This document shows, one piece after another, positions 47,163-56,875 of a stretch of 64,000 bases of DNA. A program made the translations under genes and the position numbers. Within the stretch, counting starts at the first letter, position 1; every line of letters begins with the position of its first letter. Below the pieces are notes generated by a model. That model was not told the origin of the DNA and ran no database searches. It worked only from the letters and a program-made list of their open reading frames with translations. The stretch is from Periconia sp. R9002 (lineage: Eukaryota; Ascomycota; Dothideomycetes; Pleosporales; Periconiaceae): positions 62,001 through 126,000 of the forward strand of contig JAMAHW010000044.1 of the NCBI GenBank assembly GCA_023627715.1. The letters run 5' to 3'.

Positions 47163-50100
47163 TCACTCGGAAATCTCATCAACTTCCAACTCCTTTTCGT
47201 CAACCTCAACTTTCTTGTCATCAAATTTCACCTTCTTCTCATCGACTTTCACCTCCTCCTCATCAACCTTAACCTCTTCTTTCTTCGTGCGCCTGAACCG
47301 AATTTCCTCTCGACCAATGTTACTCTTATCGCACATGCTGCGGAAGATGCCTCCTTCCCTATCATAAAGATTCAAAGGCGTATCCAGCTCCGCTATCCGT
47401 CCAGCATCCATGACGAGTACCCGATCGTAGTGAATGATCGTTTTCAGACGGTGAGCAATGCACAGAATAGTCTTATTCTGTAAATTTGCAATGGTTTCGG
47501 TCACCTGTCGATCGGTCTCAAAATCCACTGCTGATGTAGCTTCATCGCAAACGATAATTCGCGAGTCTCGGACCAGGGCTCTTGCGAGTGCGAGGAGTTG
47601 TCGTTGCCCAAGAGAGAAGTTTTGTCCATCAACCGCGACGACAGAATCAAGCTGCACAGGGTATGCCTGCTTCTGGTCTGGATTGCTGACTAGACCAGCC
47701 TGTTGCATGGCGCGCCACAGTTCGTCGTCAGAGTGCCGATTGTACGGATCCAAGTTCTCACGAACACTTCCCTGGAACAGAGTTGGATCCTGTGGGATGA
47801 TTGTCAATTTGGATCGTAGATCATGGAAACCGATCTTGGCAATGTCGACTCCATCGATGTAAATTGCACCCTCGTACTCCACGAGGCGGAAGAGCGTAGT
47901 CAGAATCGTAGATTTGCCAGCCCCAGTTCTGCCTACAATTCCTAGCCGTTCACCAGGACGTATGTTAAGCGTGAAATCCTGTAGCACCAGCGGTAATTCA
48001 GGGCGGTAGCGCATTTGTACTTGAAGAAATTGAATTTCACCAAGCTCCGGCCAGCTGGGCCGGGTCATCTCTCGAGGCGCGCCTTGTTGTTGTTCCTGTT
48101 CAATCTGAGTGCCGTAGTAGTGAATGCGTTCCGTGGAATTCATGTTGTTTTCTACTTCCGCAAACTGCACCACTATCCAGGGAATCATTTGCATGACGGT
48201 AATCATGTATGCCAGAACGAGGCCAGAGATGCTAGGGTCGATGTCGAATTCCGAACTTGCGGCGAGGATGCCTACAGCTAGTACGGATATTGATCCTAAG
48301 ATATCCAGTCGAATAGAAAGCCAATGCAGACTCGCAATTGTGAGATAATATGCGACATCCATAGTATCGACGGAGGCATCGAGCCGTTCACAAAACTTTC
48401 TTTGAGTGCGGTATGCCCGGATAGTAGTTGTCCCACCGAGGGCCTCACTAAACCGCGAAACCACAACGCTTCGTAGGACGGATTCGAGGCGCTTGATGTC
48501 TCGCGACGGAGACCTGTAGTAACGGGCTATGAAGATGAAAAAGATCATCAGAACAGCTAATACTGCGACAAAGTAATGATAGTAGGCAATTGTTAGCGCA
48601 TAAATGCCGATTACCATTGCCGCAGAGAGCAGGAACATTTGGCCCGAGATAACGAGTGAACTATCCATGACTTCCACATCCTTGGAAAACCGGTTCATGA
48701 TTCTTCCGAGAGGGGTCGTATCGAAGAAGGTTATCCGTGCTCCCAGAACTCGCTCAACAGCCTTTTGGTGCATTTGCTTGCTAGCTTTCGTTCCGCCCTT
48801 TGTTATAGCGAAGGCAATGGCGAACACCAATGGAACCTGTACAATGGCCAAAGCTGCATATACGCCCATGGTGACTCTGATAGAGATGTGCCAGCTGGCT
48901 CGCGTCCAGTATGATAGCCAAATACTAGATGCCAACATGGTGGCCTGCAAAGCAATGATGAAGCCAATGATGACCAAGACAAAAGGAGTTGATCCACTAG
49001 CACGCAAGTAAGATACCCAGACGTCCCAGCTGATACGATTGGCGGCGCGTTCCTCGTCCTGCATCAATGCCGTATTCTGCAAATCTTCGTTTTGGGACGA
49101 CTTGATGACAGATTCCGGAGTTTTCTCCTGATTGTCACCTCGTTTATGCATCGAGACTGAGTCCATCAGTTCACGGAATTCCTTATCATTAGTCATAAGG
49201 TCCGGAAATGTTGCAATTTTATGAATGTTACCCTCTCGCATCCAGATAACTTGATCGACTTGGGACAGCACATGCAGCTGATGAGTAGCCAGTACCCGGG
49301 TCTTGGGTTGGAGAAGGCCACAGATGGCATTGTTCATGATGTGCGCTCCAACATGCGCATCGACAGCAGAGAGTGGATCGTCGAGAATAACCGTCTCAGC
49401 ATCCGAGTAAATAGCTCTAGCAATGCTAAGGCGTTGTTTCTGGCCGCCCGATAGGGTAATACCCTTTTCGCCGATCTCAGTCAGGTCGCCGAATTGCAGT
49501 GCTTCAAGGTCCGTACGAAGGGCGCAAGCTTCAATAACACGTTCGTATAGGATTGCATCAAAGGGTCTGCCGAAGGTAATGTTTTCTCGGATTGTTGCAT
49601 TCTGCATCCAGGCCACTTGGGGACAATAGGCGGTGCGGTGGGCATCTACGAAGACGTTGCCGTTTGTTAGGCGCATCTCACCAGCAAGAGCCGCAAGTAG
49701 CGAGCTTTTCCCGCAACCTACGGCGCCTATCACGGCGACGAGTTCTCCTTGCCCCAGTGTCAGAGAGATGTTCTCCAAACAAAATGGGTTGTTGCCGTCC
49801 GAAACACTGCATTCTGTTTGAGACAAGCTACCGGCTTGGGTGTTACTGATGACATCTTTCTGATCTTCAGGCTTCTCCTCGCATCCTTCCTGGGATCCTT
49901 TCTGGTCTGGAGTCTGTGAAGACCCTTCCGAAGATGTTTCAGATGGAGCGCTGTTTTGCTCCCAAGTGAAAGTAGCTTCTTGGAGTTTGATGCTATATGT
50001 AGCATCGGGAACATATATCGTGTTGTTCTCTACTTCTTCTGCGTCTAGAAAGTCTTGTAACCGTGTGAGAGAAGCGTGTGCTGTGGCGAAGAAACCGATC

Positions 50101-51431
50101 AGGGGCGTAGCCGTATTGAGGGGAATGCGCAGCGCATTGAAAAGCGCCAGCGATGAAAAGATAGCAGCTGGATCTGGCCTAGGATGTTTTGCAGAGTATG
50201 TGGCAAAGGTGACCATGGAGGCGAGTATGGGAGTGACGTATGAGCCCGCAGTGAAGGAATTGATAGTAGAAAGAATGCTACTCGTGCCCTTCATCTCCTG
50301 GTTTCGAACGCTGCTAACACGTCCGAGGAAGCTCTTCTCCCAAGCACTGAACTTGATAAAGCGTACTGCTGAGAACATTTCTTGTATAAGGCCCAGACGC
50401 TGATCAGTGAGGGTATTGACCGCTTTCCTACGGACGACCAACGAACGGGTGGCCATGCCGAACATGGGCATTGTTGCACAGAGGAAACCAAAGCCAACAA
50501 CGGCACTATAACGAACATTGTAGCAGAGCAACCCGAGCGCTAACAGGATCTGAAATGGTGTGGTCCATATCAAGTGGAATGATGCCATTACCGTTTCTAG
50601 TCGCAGAGTGTCTGTGGACATGAGATTTACAATTTTGGCATTTGACCATCCAGATGGATCCTCCGCAACCTCGGATTCCGCGGGCGATTCTAACTTCTTC
50701 TTGTAATGTTCCTTCTCCTCTTCGCTTCCCGGCGTCACATCTACGGGAACATCCGCAGCAGATGGCTCAGGTTTTCCCCCGGCTTTGGCGCGACCAGAGA
50801 GACGAATGGCCTTGTCGAAGATGACACTAATGAGAACTGAGCGGGCTTGAGCGCCTATCATCATGGCTCTGTACTTGGCGTTGTTGTGACTCAATGATTG
50901 GCACACTAGCATAAGACTCAGACCCACAACCAAACCAATGCCCCGTTCCAAGGGGGGTTTCGTTCCACCGTGATGTCGAGCCACCCATGCGTCAGCGACG
51001 TATTGGATGAGAAATCGGATGGTGAAAGGAGACAACATCTGCAAGCAAGCTGCACAAAACTGTAAAATTCCAGCAATATAGAATTCGCGGGCAAATGTGT
51101 CGTAGAGGGCCATTGCAATCACAGGATAACGACCCGGTTTGCGACGTCGCGCCTCGATCGCGGTAAGAAGTCTGGCTTTCATGGCAGGCACTCTTCTCGG
51201 AGATTCCGATTCCAGCTCCCATAAATCATTTTCATGGAGTGAATGTTGCCGCCCTTTCCGCAACAAGGATGTAACCCATTGAAGAGTTATAGTACTGAAG
51301 AAGCCGGCTCGATCCTCTGGATAAGGCAGTGTTTGGATAGGAGGATTTGATGGAATCTCGTCCCTCTGGGAGGATCGACTCAGATCTTGCGGCTGGGTCC
51401 ATTGATTCAACGCCATGTCAGGATCTGTCAT
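47163..51431 (-). CDS. ABC exporter of the MRP type (ABCC), C-terminal heptad repeat
   Basis: Single-exon gene, 1422 residues from the ATG at 51431 (MTDPDMALNQ); the frame is open to 51515, so the start is a choice. Layout is TMD1-NBD1-TMD2-NBD2. NBD1 has Walker A GAVGCGKSS (about 568), signature LSGGQ (about 660) and Walker B VILDDP. NBD2 has Walker A GRTGAGKST (about 1166), a divergent signature FSLGQRQ and Walker B IIVCDEATSAVD. The full transporter would pump conjugated or anionic compounds out of the cell or into the vacuole. Its place beside the SDR and near the PKS fits export of the cluster product. The C-terminus ends in five 7-residue repeats (EEVKVDE-like), absent from ordinary members and very charged. 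Confidence 0.9.
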   Translation of the reverse strand: MTDPDMALNQWTQPQDLSRSSQRDEIPSNPPIQTLPYPEDRAGFFSTITLQWVTSLLRKGRQHSLHENDLWELESESPRRVPAMKARLLTAIEARRRKPGRYPVIAMALYDTFAREFYIAGILQFCAACLQMLSPFTIRFLIQYVADAWVARHHGGTKPPLERGIGLVVGLSLMLVCQSLSHNNAKYRAMMIGAQARSVLISVIFDKAIRLSGRAKAGGKPEPSAADVPVDVTPGSEEEKEHYKKKLESPAESEVAEDPSGWSNAKIVNLMSTDTLRLETVMASFHLIWTTPFQILLALGLLCYNVRYSAVVGFGFLCATMPMFGMATRSLVVRRKAVNTLTDQRLGLIQEMFSAVRFIKFSAWEKSFLGRVSSVRNQEMKGTSSILSTINSFTAGSYVTPILASMVTFATYSAKHPRPDPAAIFSSLALFNALRIPLNTATPLIGFFATAHASLTRLQDFLDAEEVENNTIYVPDATYSIKLQEATFTWEQNSAPSETSSEGSSQTPDQKGSQEGCEEKPEDQKDVISNTQAGSLSQTECSVSDGNNPFCLENISLTLGQGELVAVIGAVGCGKSSLLAALAGEMRLTNGNVFVDAHRTAYCPQVAWMQNATIRENITFGRPFDAILYERVIEACALRTDLEALQFGDLTEIGEKGITLSGGQKQRLSIARAIYSDAETVILDDPLSAVDAHVGAHIMNNAICGLLQPKTRVLATHQLHVLSQVDQVIWMREGNIHKIATFPDLMTNDKEFRELMDSVSMHKRGDNQEKTPESVIKSSQNEDLQNTALMQDEERAANRISWDVWVSYLRASGSTPFVLVIIGFIIALQATMLASSIWLSYWTRASWHISIRVTMGVYAALAIVQVPLVFAIAFAITKGGTKASKQMHQKAVERVLGARITFFDTTPLGRIMNRFSKDVEVMDSSLVISGQMFLLSAAMVIGIYALTIAYYHYFVAVLAVLMIFFIFIARYYRSPSRDIKRLESVLRSVVVSRFSEALGGTTTIRAYRTQRKFCERLDASVDTMDVAYYLTIASLHWLSIRLDILGSISVLAVGILAASSEFDIDPSISGLVLAYMITVMQMIPWIVVQFAEVENNMNSTERIHYYGTQIEQEQQQGAPREMTRPSWPELGEIQFLQVQMRYRPELPLVLQDFTLNIRPGERLGIVGRTGAGKSTILTTLFRLVEYEGAIYIDGVDIAKIGFHDLRSKLTIIPQDPTLFQGSVRENLDPYNRHSDDELWRAMQQAGLVSNPDQKQAYPVQLDSVVAVDGQNFSLGQRQLLALARALVRDSRIIVCDEATSAVDFETDRQVTETIANLQNKTILCIAHRLKTIIHYDRVLVMDAGRIAELDTPLNLYDREGGIFRSMCDKSNIGREEIRFRRTKKEEVKVDEEEVKVDEKKVKFDDKKVEVDEKELEVDEISE
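47175..47279. repeat. Five 21-bp coding repeats at the ABC exporter C-terminus
   Basis: Five 21-bp units encode, in protein order, EEVKVDE, EEVKVDE, KKVKFDD, KKVEVDE and KELEVDE, followed by ISE and the stop. The alternation of charged and valine/phenylalanine positions could form a charged helix or strand. The array probably expanded by slippage. Confidence 0.9.
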
Positions 51432-51876
51432 AGCAGGCAAAGATGAGTGAAAAGAGCGCGTGCTGGTATGCAGCTCTGGGTCATGGCATGGGATGGGTAT
51501 AACCGCCAAGATCAAGGGTCAAAGAACCACCCGGCGAATCACCCTGTCGTATCTCGCGTCAGCAGATCGGTACCATCGCTGATCCGATGCTGCAATAATC
51601 TCCTTGCCATCATACTTGATACTAATTGGCCGAGAGCCGGAGTCTGGTAGACGAGGCTGATGTCGGCCACGTGAAAAGTCTCGGGCATGCGGTCACGTCG
51701 GAACAGCGCGCAAAGCCGACAACTCTAGTCTCGTAGGATTGCAGACTATCCGACCCCAGCCATCGGTATCCTAGCACCGCAGTGCAGTTATTTCGAACCA
51801 CGTCGACCTACGCGGCAGCCCATTGAAGGCGATCGTTCAATTCTTCCTCAATCAGCACAATTATCAATTAATCAGT
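51432..51876. promoter_or_regulatory. Divergent promoter, ABC exporter and SDR
   Basis: 445 bp shared by two divergent cluster genes. GTCGG at 51697-51701 and CCGAC at 51716-51720 form an inverted pair with a 14-bp spacer. A second GTCGG (51662-51666) overlaps a CACGTG (51668-51673). Zinc-cluster (Zn2Cys6) regulators bind CGG half-sites in pairs, so control by one is plausible. Confidence 0.45.
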
Positions 51877-52807
51877 ATGGAAACTTCAAGCGCTAATAGC
51901 ACCGTCTATCTGGTAACTGGTGCGAATAGAGGTAAATACTCAAAATCGTCATGGCTTTTCAAGTCAAGGCTAATTTTACAAGGACTGGGTAGAGGGCTGG
52001 TGGAGCAGCTCCTCCGCCGCGCATCAACTACTGTGGTGGCATGCGTTCGATCTGTAGCGACGTCGCAAGCGTCCTTTCAAGATCTTGAGAAAGGTACCAA
52101 CTCGCGACTAGTGGTCGTCCAATTGGACTGTGAAGCTGCATCAGACCCTCAACGAGCTGTTCAAGAGCTACAATCCGTTCACAACATCACACATATCGAC
52201 GTTGTCATTGCCAATGCCGGAATAGCCAATGATCACCACCCGGCATCAAGCACCCAACTAGATCAACTCGAAAAGCATATGATGGTCAACGCGTATTCGA
52301 CCCTCTTGTTGTTCCAAGCCACACAACCTCTGCTGCAAAATTCCACCCGACAGCCTAAATTTGTGTATGTCGGGGCTCGCCTCGGCGCCATCTCGGACAT
52401 GGACCGATTGGGGAGGGCGCCTTTGGCCGCGTATTCGCTGTCGAAGCTGGCTGGAAATTGGTTGGTGCGCAAACTACACTACGAAAATCAATGGCTCGTC
52501 GCTTTTATCGTAGACCCAGGGTAGGTATCGAACATAACATATTTTTTCATGGCTGTAGCTGATTTTCTAGATACGTGCGAACCGATATGGGGAACCATGG
52601 CGCCCAACTGCTGGGTCGTCAACAGGCCGAGACACCGATCCAGGATAGCGCACGTGGAATCCTCTCTCGGGTGAGTGTGCAATTCGTGTGTCGGCTAGCT
52701 ATACGATCACCGCTAACTCTTCGTATTCGCAGGTCGATGATGCGACAAAAAGCTCGGGATCAGGTCAGTTTCTGCTGTGGAAGGATGGCTCGCCTGTCCC
52801 TTGGTAG
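51877..52807 (+). CDS. SDR, norsolorinic-acid-ketoreductase-like
   Basis: Four exons, 51877-51931, 51983-52520, 52571-52670 and 52733-52807, encode 255 residues with consistent phases. The first intron splits the nucleotide-binding motif, which becomes VTGANRGLGRGL (TGxxxGxG) only after splicing. VVIANAGI (NAG motif) and the Tyr-Lys pair AAYSLSKLAG are present, as is the end VDPGYVRTDMGN. The usual catalytic Ser position after beta-5 reads FVYVGARLGAI, with Gly-Ala instead of Ser-Ser; a later Ser may or may not replace it. The fold is that of carbonyl reductases including aflatoxin Nor-1. In the cluster it would reduce a polyketide carbonyl or oxidise an alcohol, if active. Confidence 0.85.
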
Positions 52808-53307
52808 ATAGTACTGTAGTTTTTGTTTACGTCTCTATATCAATTATCGATCACGTTTGCTAAAATTTACCTATGTGTCGATCCAGCCCGAGAAGGACGT
52901 TAGTGTGAAAATTTACTGTGTCGCTACCAAAGGGTTTCCAATACTCTGTGATGATCAGCTCAGGTTTTTCGTGTTTCTTCCTGAATTTATCAGTGCATAC
53001 TCGGTCTTTGCTGATTTAACACCCAAAACTTCCCCTACCCACATGGCATCTCATCAAAAATTGCAATTTATACCCACACTACCTTGGCTTAACCAGGTCT
53101 AGTCTATAAGGCTGAGGAGTAAACAAACTGTGCAAATCTGTCCAAGTTCCACCCAGGGTAAAAATATTCTGCAATGATCAATTTATATTGTCCAAGCTCC
53201 CTATGACCATAATTTCCTGTAGACGTTTATCATGTAGAAGCTTGTCGCGTAGTGTCTCAGGGTAAAGCAATGATGATCCACTACCTAATTCTGGATAGAA
53301 ACAAACA
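52808..53307. other. Short intergenic region between convergent genes
   Basis: 500 bp with no supported gene between the SDR and the 3' end of the aminotransferase. Confidence 0.5.
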
Positions 53308-54687
53308 CTATGCAGATGCAAGACCCCATCTAACCACCTCATCAATTGCTCCTGCAACGCGGGCCACATTTCCAGGGTTGAGATCTGAAATGCTGATTCT
53401 GCCCGACGAAGGCATGTGAATATGATGATCGCTCTTCATGCGCTGGCATTGCGCAGGTGTTAAACCCGTGAAGCCAAACATGCCAATCTGATCAGTCAGA
53501 TGTTTCCATGTCCCAGGCGTCTCCAATTTTTCCAACTCCTGTCGCAACTTCCACCTCATCTCCGTGATGCGACTAGACATGGTGACCAGATTTCGTTCCC
53601 ATTCGGCATATAACTCAGGGTCGTTGAGCACAATCGAGGTAACACGGGCTCCATATGAAGGTGGCGTTGACATTTCAGAACGTATAAGGACCGCGAGCTG
53701 CGATGCTACACGTTCAACCACGTCTGGAGCATTAGGCTGCGCAGCCGCGATGTAGTGAAAACACCCAACACGTTGACCATAAAGACCCATGGTCTTGGAG
53801 AACGATTGCGCAATGACCATCTCCACACCCGCTTCTACGAACAGGCGTATAGCTAGATTGTCTTTGATCAACGAGCCTGAAGCGAAACCCTGGTATGCGC
53901 AATCTAGAAATGGAAAGAGCTTTTGCTCTTTCACGAGGCTCACGATCGACCGCCACTGTTGCTCGTCGAGATCCATGCCGGTAGGGTTGTGAGCGCAGAC
54001 TTGGAGCAGGATAATGCTTCCTGGAGGTGCACTTCGAAGAACAGATTCCATGGCAGTGAAGGTAAGGGATTTTGTTGCATTATCGTAATACGGATATTGC
54101 TTAACAGTCAGCCCTACATGCTCGAAGCACTGCGTATGCAAATGCCATGTGGGTGCAGGCACATAGGCCCAAGGCGTCGGCTTGGGCAGGAATCTAGCCA
54201 AGAGCAGAGCACCGATGTGAATAGCTCCCGTGCCAGAAAGCGCCTGTATGGACAACACCTGCGAATTATTCTTAGCGGCCGGTATCTAGGAGCTCCGTCT
54301 GGCGACTCACCCTTTTCTCTGCCAGAGCTGGAGAGTCTTTGCCAAGCAAGACTTGACTAGCCGCTTGGGTGAATTCTGGAATTCCCAGCATAGGAGCGTA
54401 CTCATGCTTGAAGTAGCTTGCATCCTCAAAGTACCTCTTCTCAGCCTAAGGTTACTTTTATTTTAGCGAGGACACGTCTCGAACGTCTCAACTACACTCA
54501 CCTCAACAACTGCAGGTAGTCTCCATGGCCGCCCTTTCTCGTCTCGGTAAGCTCCCACCACAAGAGCCACTTTCTGCGGGCTTTTATCCGCTAGAAAGTC
54601 ATGTTTCAGGCCAAATAGAGGATCCGCGCGGGCTTTTGGTATTGTGGCCAGCCCGTTAAAATTTTCTTCGTATTCGATTGACCCCAT
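53308..54687 (-). CDS. Aspartate aminotransferase homologue (PLP fold type I)
   Basis: Three exons on the minus strand, 54687-54502, 54445-54311 and 54258-53308, give 423 residues. The N-terminus PKARADPLFGLKHDF and VVGAYRDEKGRPW, then YAPMLGIPEFTQAA, IQALSGTGAIHIGA, APTWHLHTQCFEHVG, CAHNPTGMDL, and FPFLDCAYQGFASG follow class-I aspartate aminotransferases closely. The PLP lysine is Lys262 in AQSFSKTMGLYGQRVG. It exchanges amino groups between aspartate, glutamate and the matching 2-oxo acids. Its position between an SDR and an FAD monooxygenase of a PKS cluster suggests a duplicated gene recruited for nitrogen supply or amination, not the housekeeping copy. The frame is open upstream to 54852, but the added residues do not look like a good targeting peptide. 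Confidence 0.88.
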
Positions 54688-55102
54688 TGTGTACAATATT
54701 TTTCTTGGGTTTGCGCTTTTGTGAATTTGGTTCCTGGAATGGTATTTACAAATTCGTACAATGCGCGCCTCAAGACAGTCTGCGCGGCTCACAAAAATGT
54801 GAGAGCGTCTCGTCGGGTTTCGTATTTCGGTGGGTTTTGCGGGCTCGGTCATTGGTCCTGTTGGCCGAGGTTTCTCGCGTTGTATTTCTTACAGCCTAAC
54901 AGGCTATTCTCCGATGAGGAGAGGGGCCAAAACATACTACGGCACGACAACATTGACTGTACACAATTGAAAATTACTCATAAAATTCGTATGACTTGGT
55001 TGAGAGTAGAAAGCTTTCATTACTATGGAAATTGGCAAGATTCTACGTAATAATCCTCCGGGGAAAGCGACTACTGGCAGTGGTCGGCGCCTGCTATTGA
55101 CA
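54688..55102. promoter_or_regulatory. Aminotransferase promoter region
   Basis: 415 bp between the monooxygenase stop and the aminotransferase start, both minus strand. A single GTCGG half-site is at 54812-54816 and TCGG words recur nearby. No paired site is seen. Confidence 0.4.
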
Positions 55103-56474
55103 CTACTTTGCATCTGTATCCTGCCAGTGTTTCAATTCAATCATTTCAAGCCCGGCATCCAATCGCTTCAAGCACTCCTTGATTCCAGGATAAGTCCAGC
55201 AATACCAGGTGTACTTCTCCTCTAAAGCGCGCTTTTTCCAAGTCTGGAACTCTCGGGTCCAGGTTTGGATCTGCGTGGCACGCTGTCTCCTGACTCTGTC
55301 CATCATTTGCAAAATCTCTGGTACAGAATAATGATCGTAGTCTGGGTCGTTGAACAATTCAAACCCAGCAGCATCTTCAATCGCCTGCGTGCCACCCTGG
55401 CCCAGATGCGGAGTCATGGCATGGGCAGCATCTCCTATCAGCATCGTGCATCCTCGCGTGTAAGAACGTAGAGGATCTTGATCCCGTAGTCGCCAACAAC
55501 GTGGTTTTTCCGCACGGCTGAATGCTGTTAGCTTATGCTAATGTAAATGCTCTGCGTAATTGTAACTTACTCTGCCAAGTCCAAGAACAAAGGGTTAAAG
55601 TCGTGGAACAGGCGTCGGATTTCACCTTCTTGAGCTTCGGCAGCCCATGATTCTACCGTCTCTCTGGCGATCAATTTGTCGGGAGCGACGAACGCACAGC
55701 TGAGAAGCTGACCAGCTCGGCAAGGATAGGTCACACAAGTGCGCTGTGTCCCATCCACCGCCATGTACAGATTCATGTTGGGCGCCATAGGGTCATCTGT
55801 GCGGCCGTGCTTCTGGTGAATCTCGCGCACTACAGAGGCGGGCACGGTGAAGCGGAAAGCAGATGAACCAGAGGGCCGGGCATGCTCAGATTCCTCCTGC
55901 TGGAGAACAAGGTGACGAACTGAAGACCGAATGCCATCGGCAGCTGTTCATTTATATGTCAACTGCAGCACTTTGCACATTGCTTGAAAATGGCGAACAT
56001 ACCGATTACAAGGTCGCTCTCAATCTTGCGGCCATCATCCAAGTATACAGTGCCAGACTCAACGTCGACATTGCCTACATTGGATCCCCAGAGAATGTTT
56101 GCTGGAGTCCATGGAAATTCAGTCGAAGTTGCAAGGCGAAGCAACTCATCCCAAACGTCTCGACGGTAGGAGAATGTGAATTCTCCGTTCAGCTTTGATG
56201 TATATTTCTTGGTGATGTTTTCGCTGATCCTTTCGAGCTGCTTGTTCCACACAAGAACTTTTTCGGCCGACATAGTGCCACCACGCTGACGATCAAAGCC
56301 CAAAGACTCGACAATATTGATGGCTGTTGGGCCAAGCGTGATTGCAGCACTAAACTCATGGTTGCCAGTGTGGCGCTCGACGATAGTGACATTGTGTTTT
56401 TCACGAAGGACTCTTGCAGCTAGCAAGCCAGAAATGCCGCCGCCAACAATAGTAACATTCAATTTGCGAGCCAT
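55103..56474 (-). CDS. FAD-dependent monooxygenase (salicylate-hydroxylase-like)
   Basis: Three exons on the minus strand, 56474-56003, 55943-55571 and 55517-55103, give 419 residues with consistent phases. FAD-binding motifs are complete: VTIVGGGISGLLAAR (GxGxxG, residues 8-22), the VIAADGIRSSVR motif formed across the first splice, and MLIGDAAHAMTPHLGQG (GD motif). Such group-A flavoproteins hydroxylate aromatic rings with NAD(P)H and oxygen, sometimes with loss of the neighbouring carboxyl, as in salicylate hydroxylase. For an orsellinic-type PKS product this would give a hydroquinone or catechol, which is inference. It is divergent from the PKS across a 401-bp promoter. The last exon needs the second of two possible acceptors (CATTCAG) to keep frame. 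Confidence 0.88.
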
Positions 56475-56875
56475 GATGATGGTGAGTTGCCAATCGAAGA
56501 CGATCTGGCTTCGCAGTCGTAGTATTGAGCACTTTCCAACTCCGAGGCTCGTTCTCGGGCTATTCTAATTGCGGGTTGAAAGTATTCCTATGTCGGACAA
56601 AACAGACCGGTGCCGAGCATATGAAACATCGGTGACGGTGAAGCAATACATGACCGTCGGAGCGAGTCCGACCGAGCTGCTGGTATACTCCCTTTCTAGT
56701 CAATGTTAGATGTCGCGCCGACATAATCTCGGGAACACACTTTGGCCCTGCACGTTTAATAACACCTCGCATGACAGTACCATTGTTCAAAGTCTAGGGC
56801 TCAAGTCATTGGAGCTCAAGTCTTTTTCTTTCGCTAAGTCTTTCTTCGCAAGTCGCTGACAACGTGCCTACAAAC
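56475..56875. promoter_or_regulatory. Divergent promoter, monooxygenase and PKS
   Basis: 401 bp shared by the two genes. GTCGG (56656-56660) and CCGAC (56668-56672) form an inverted repeat with a 7-bp spacer, containing CGG-N7-CCG, the kind of site used by Zn2Cys6 regulators. A similar pair lies in the exporter/SDR promoter. Confidence 0.5.
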
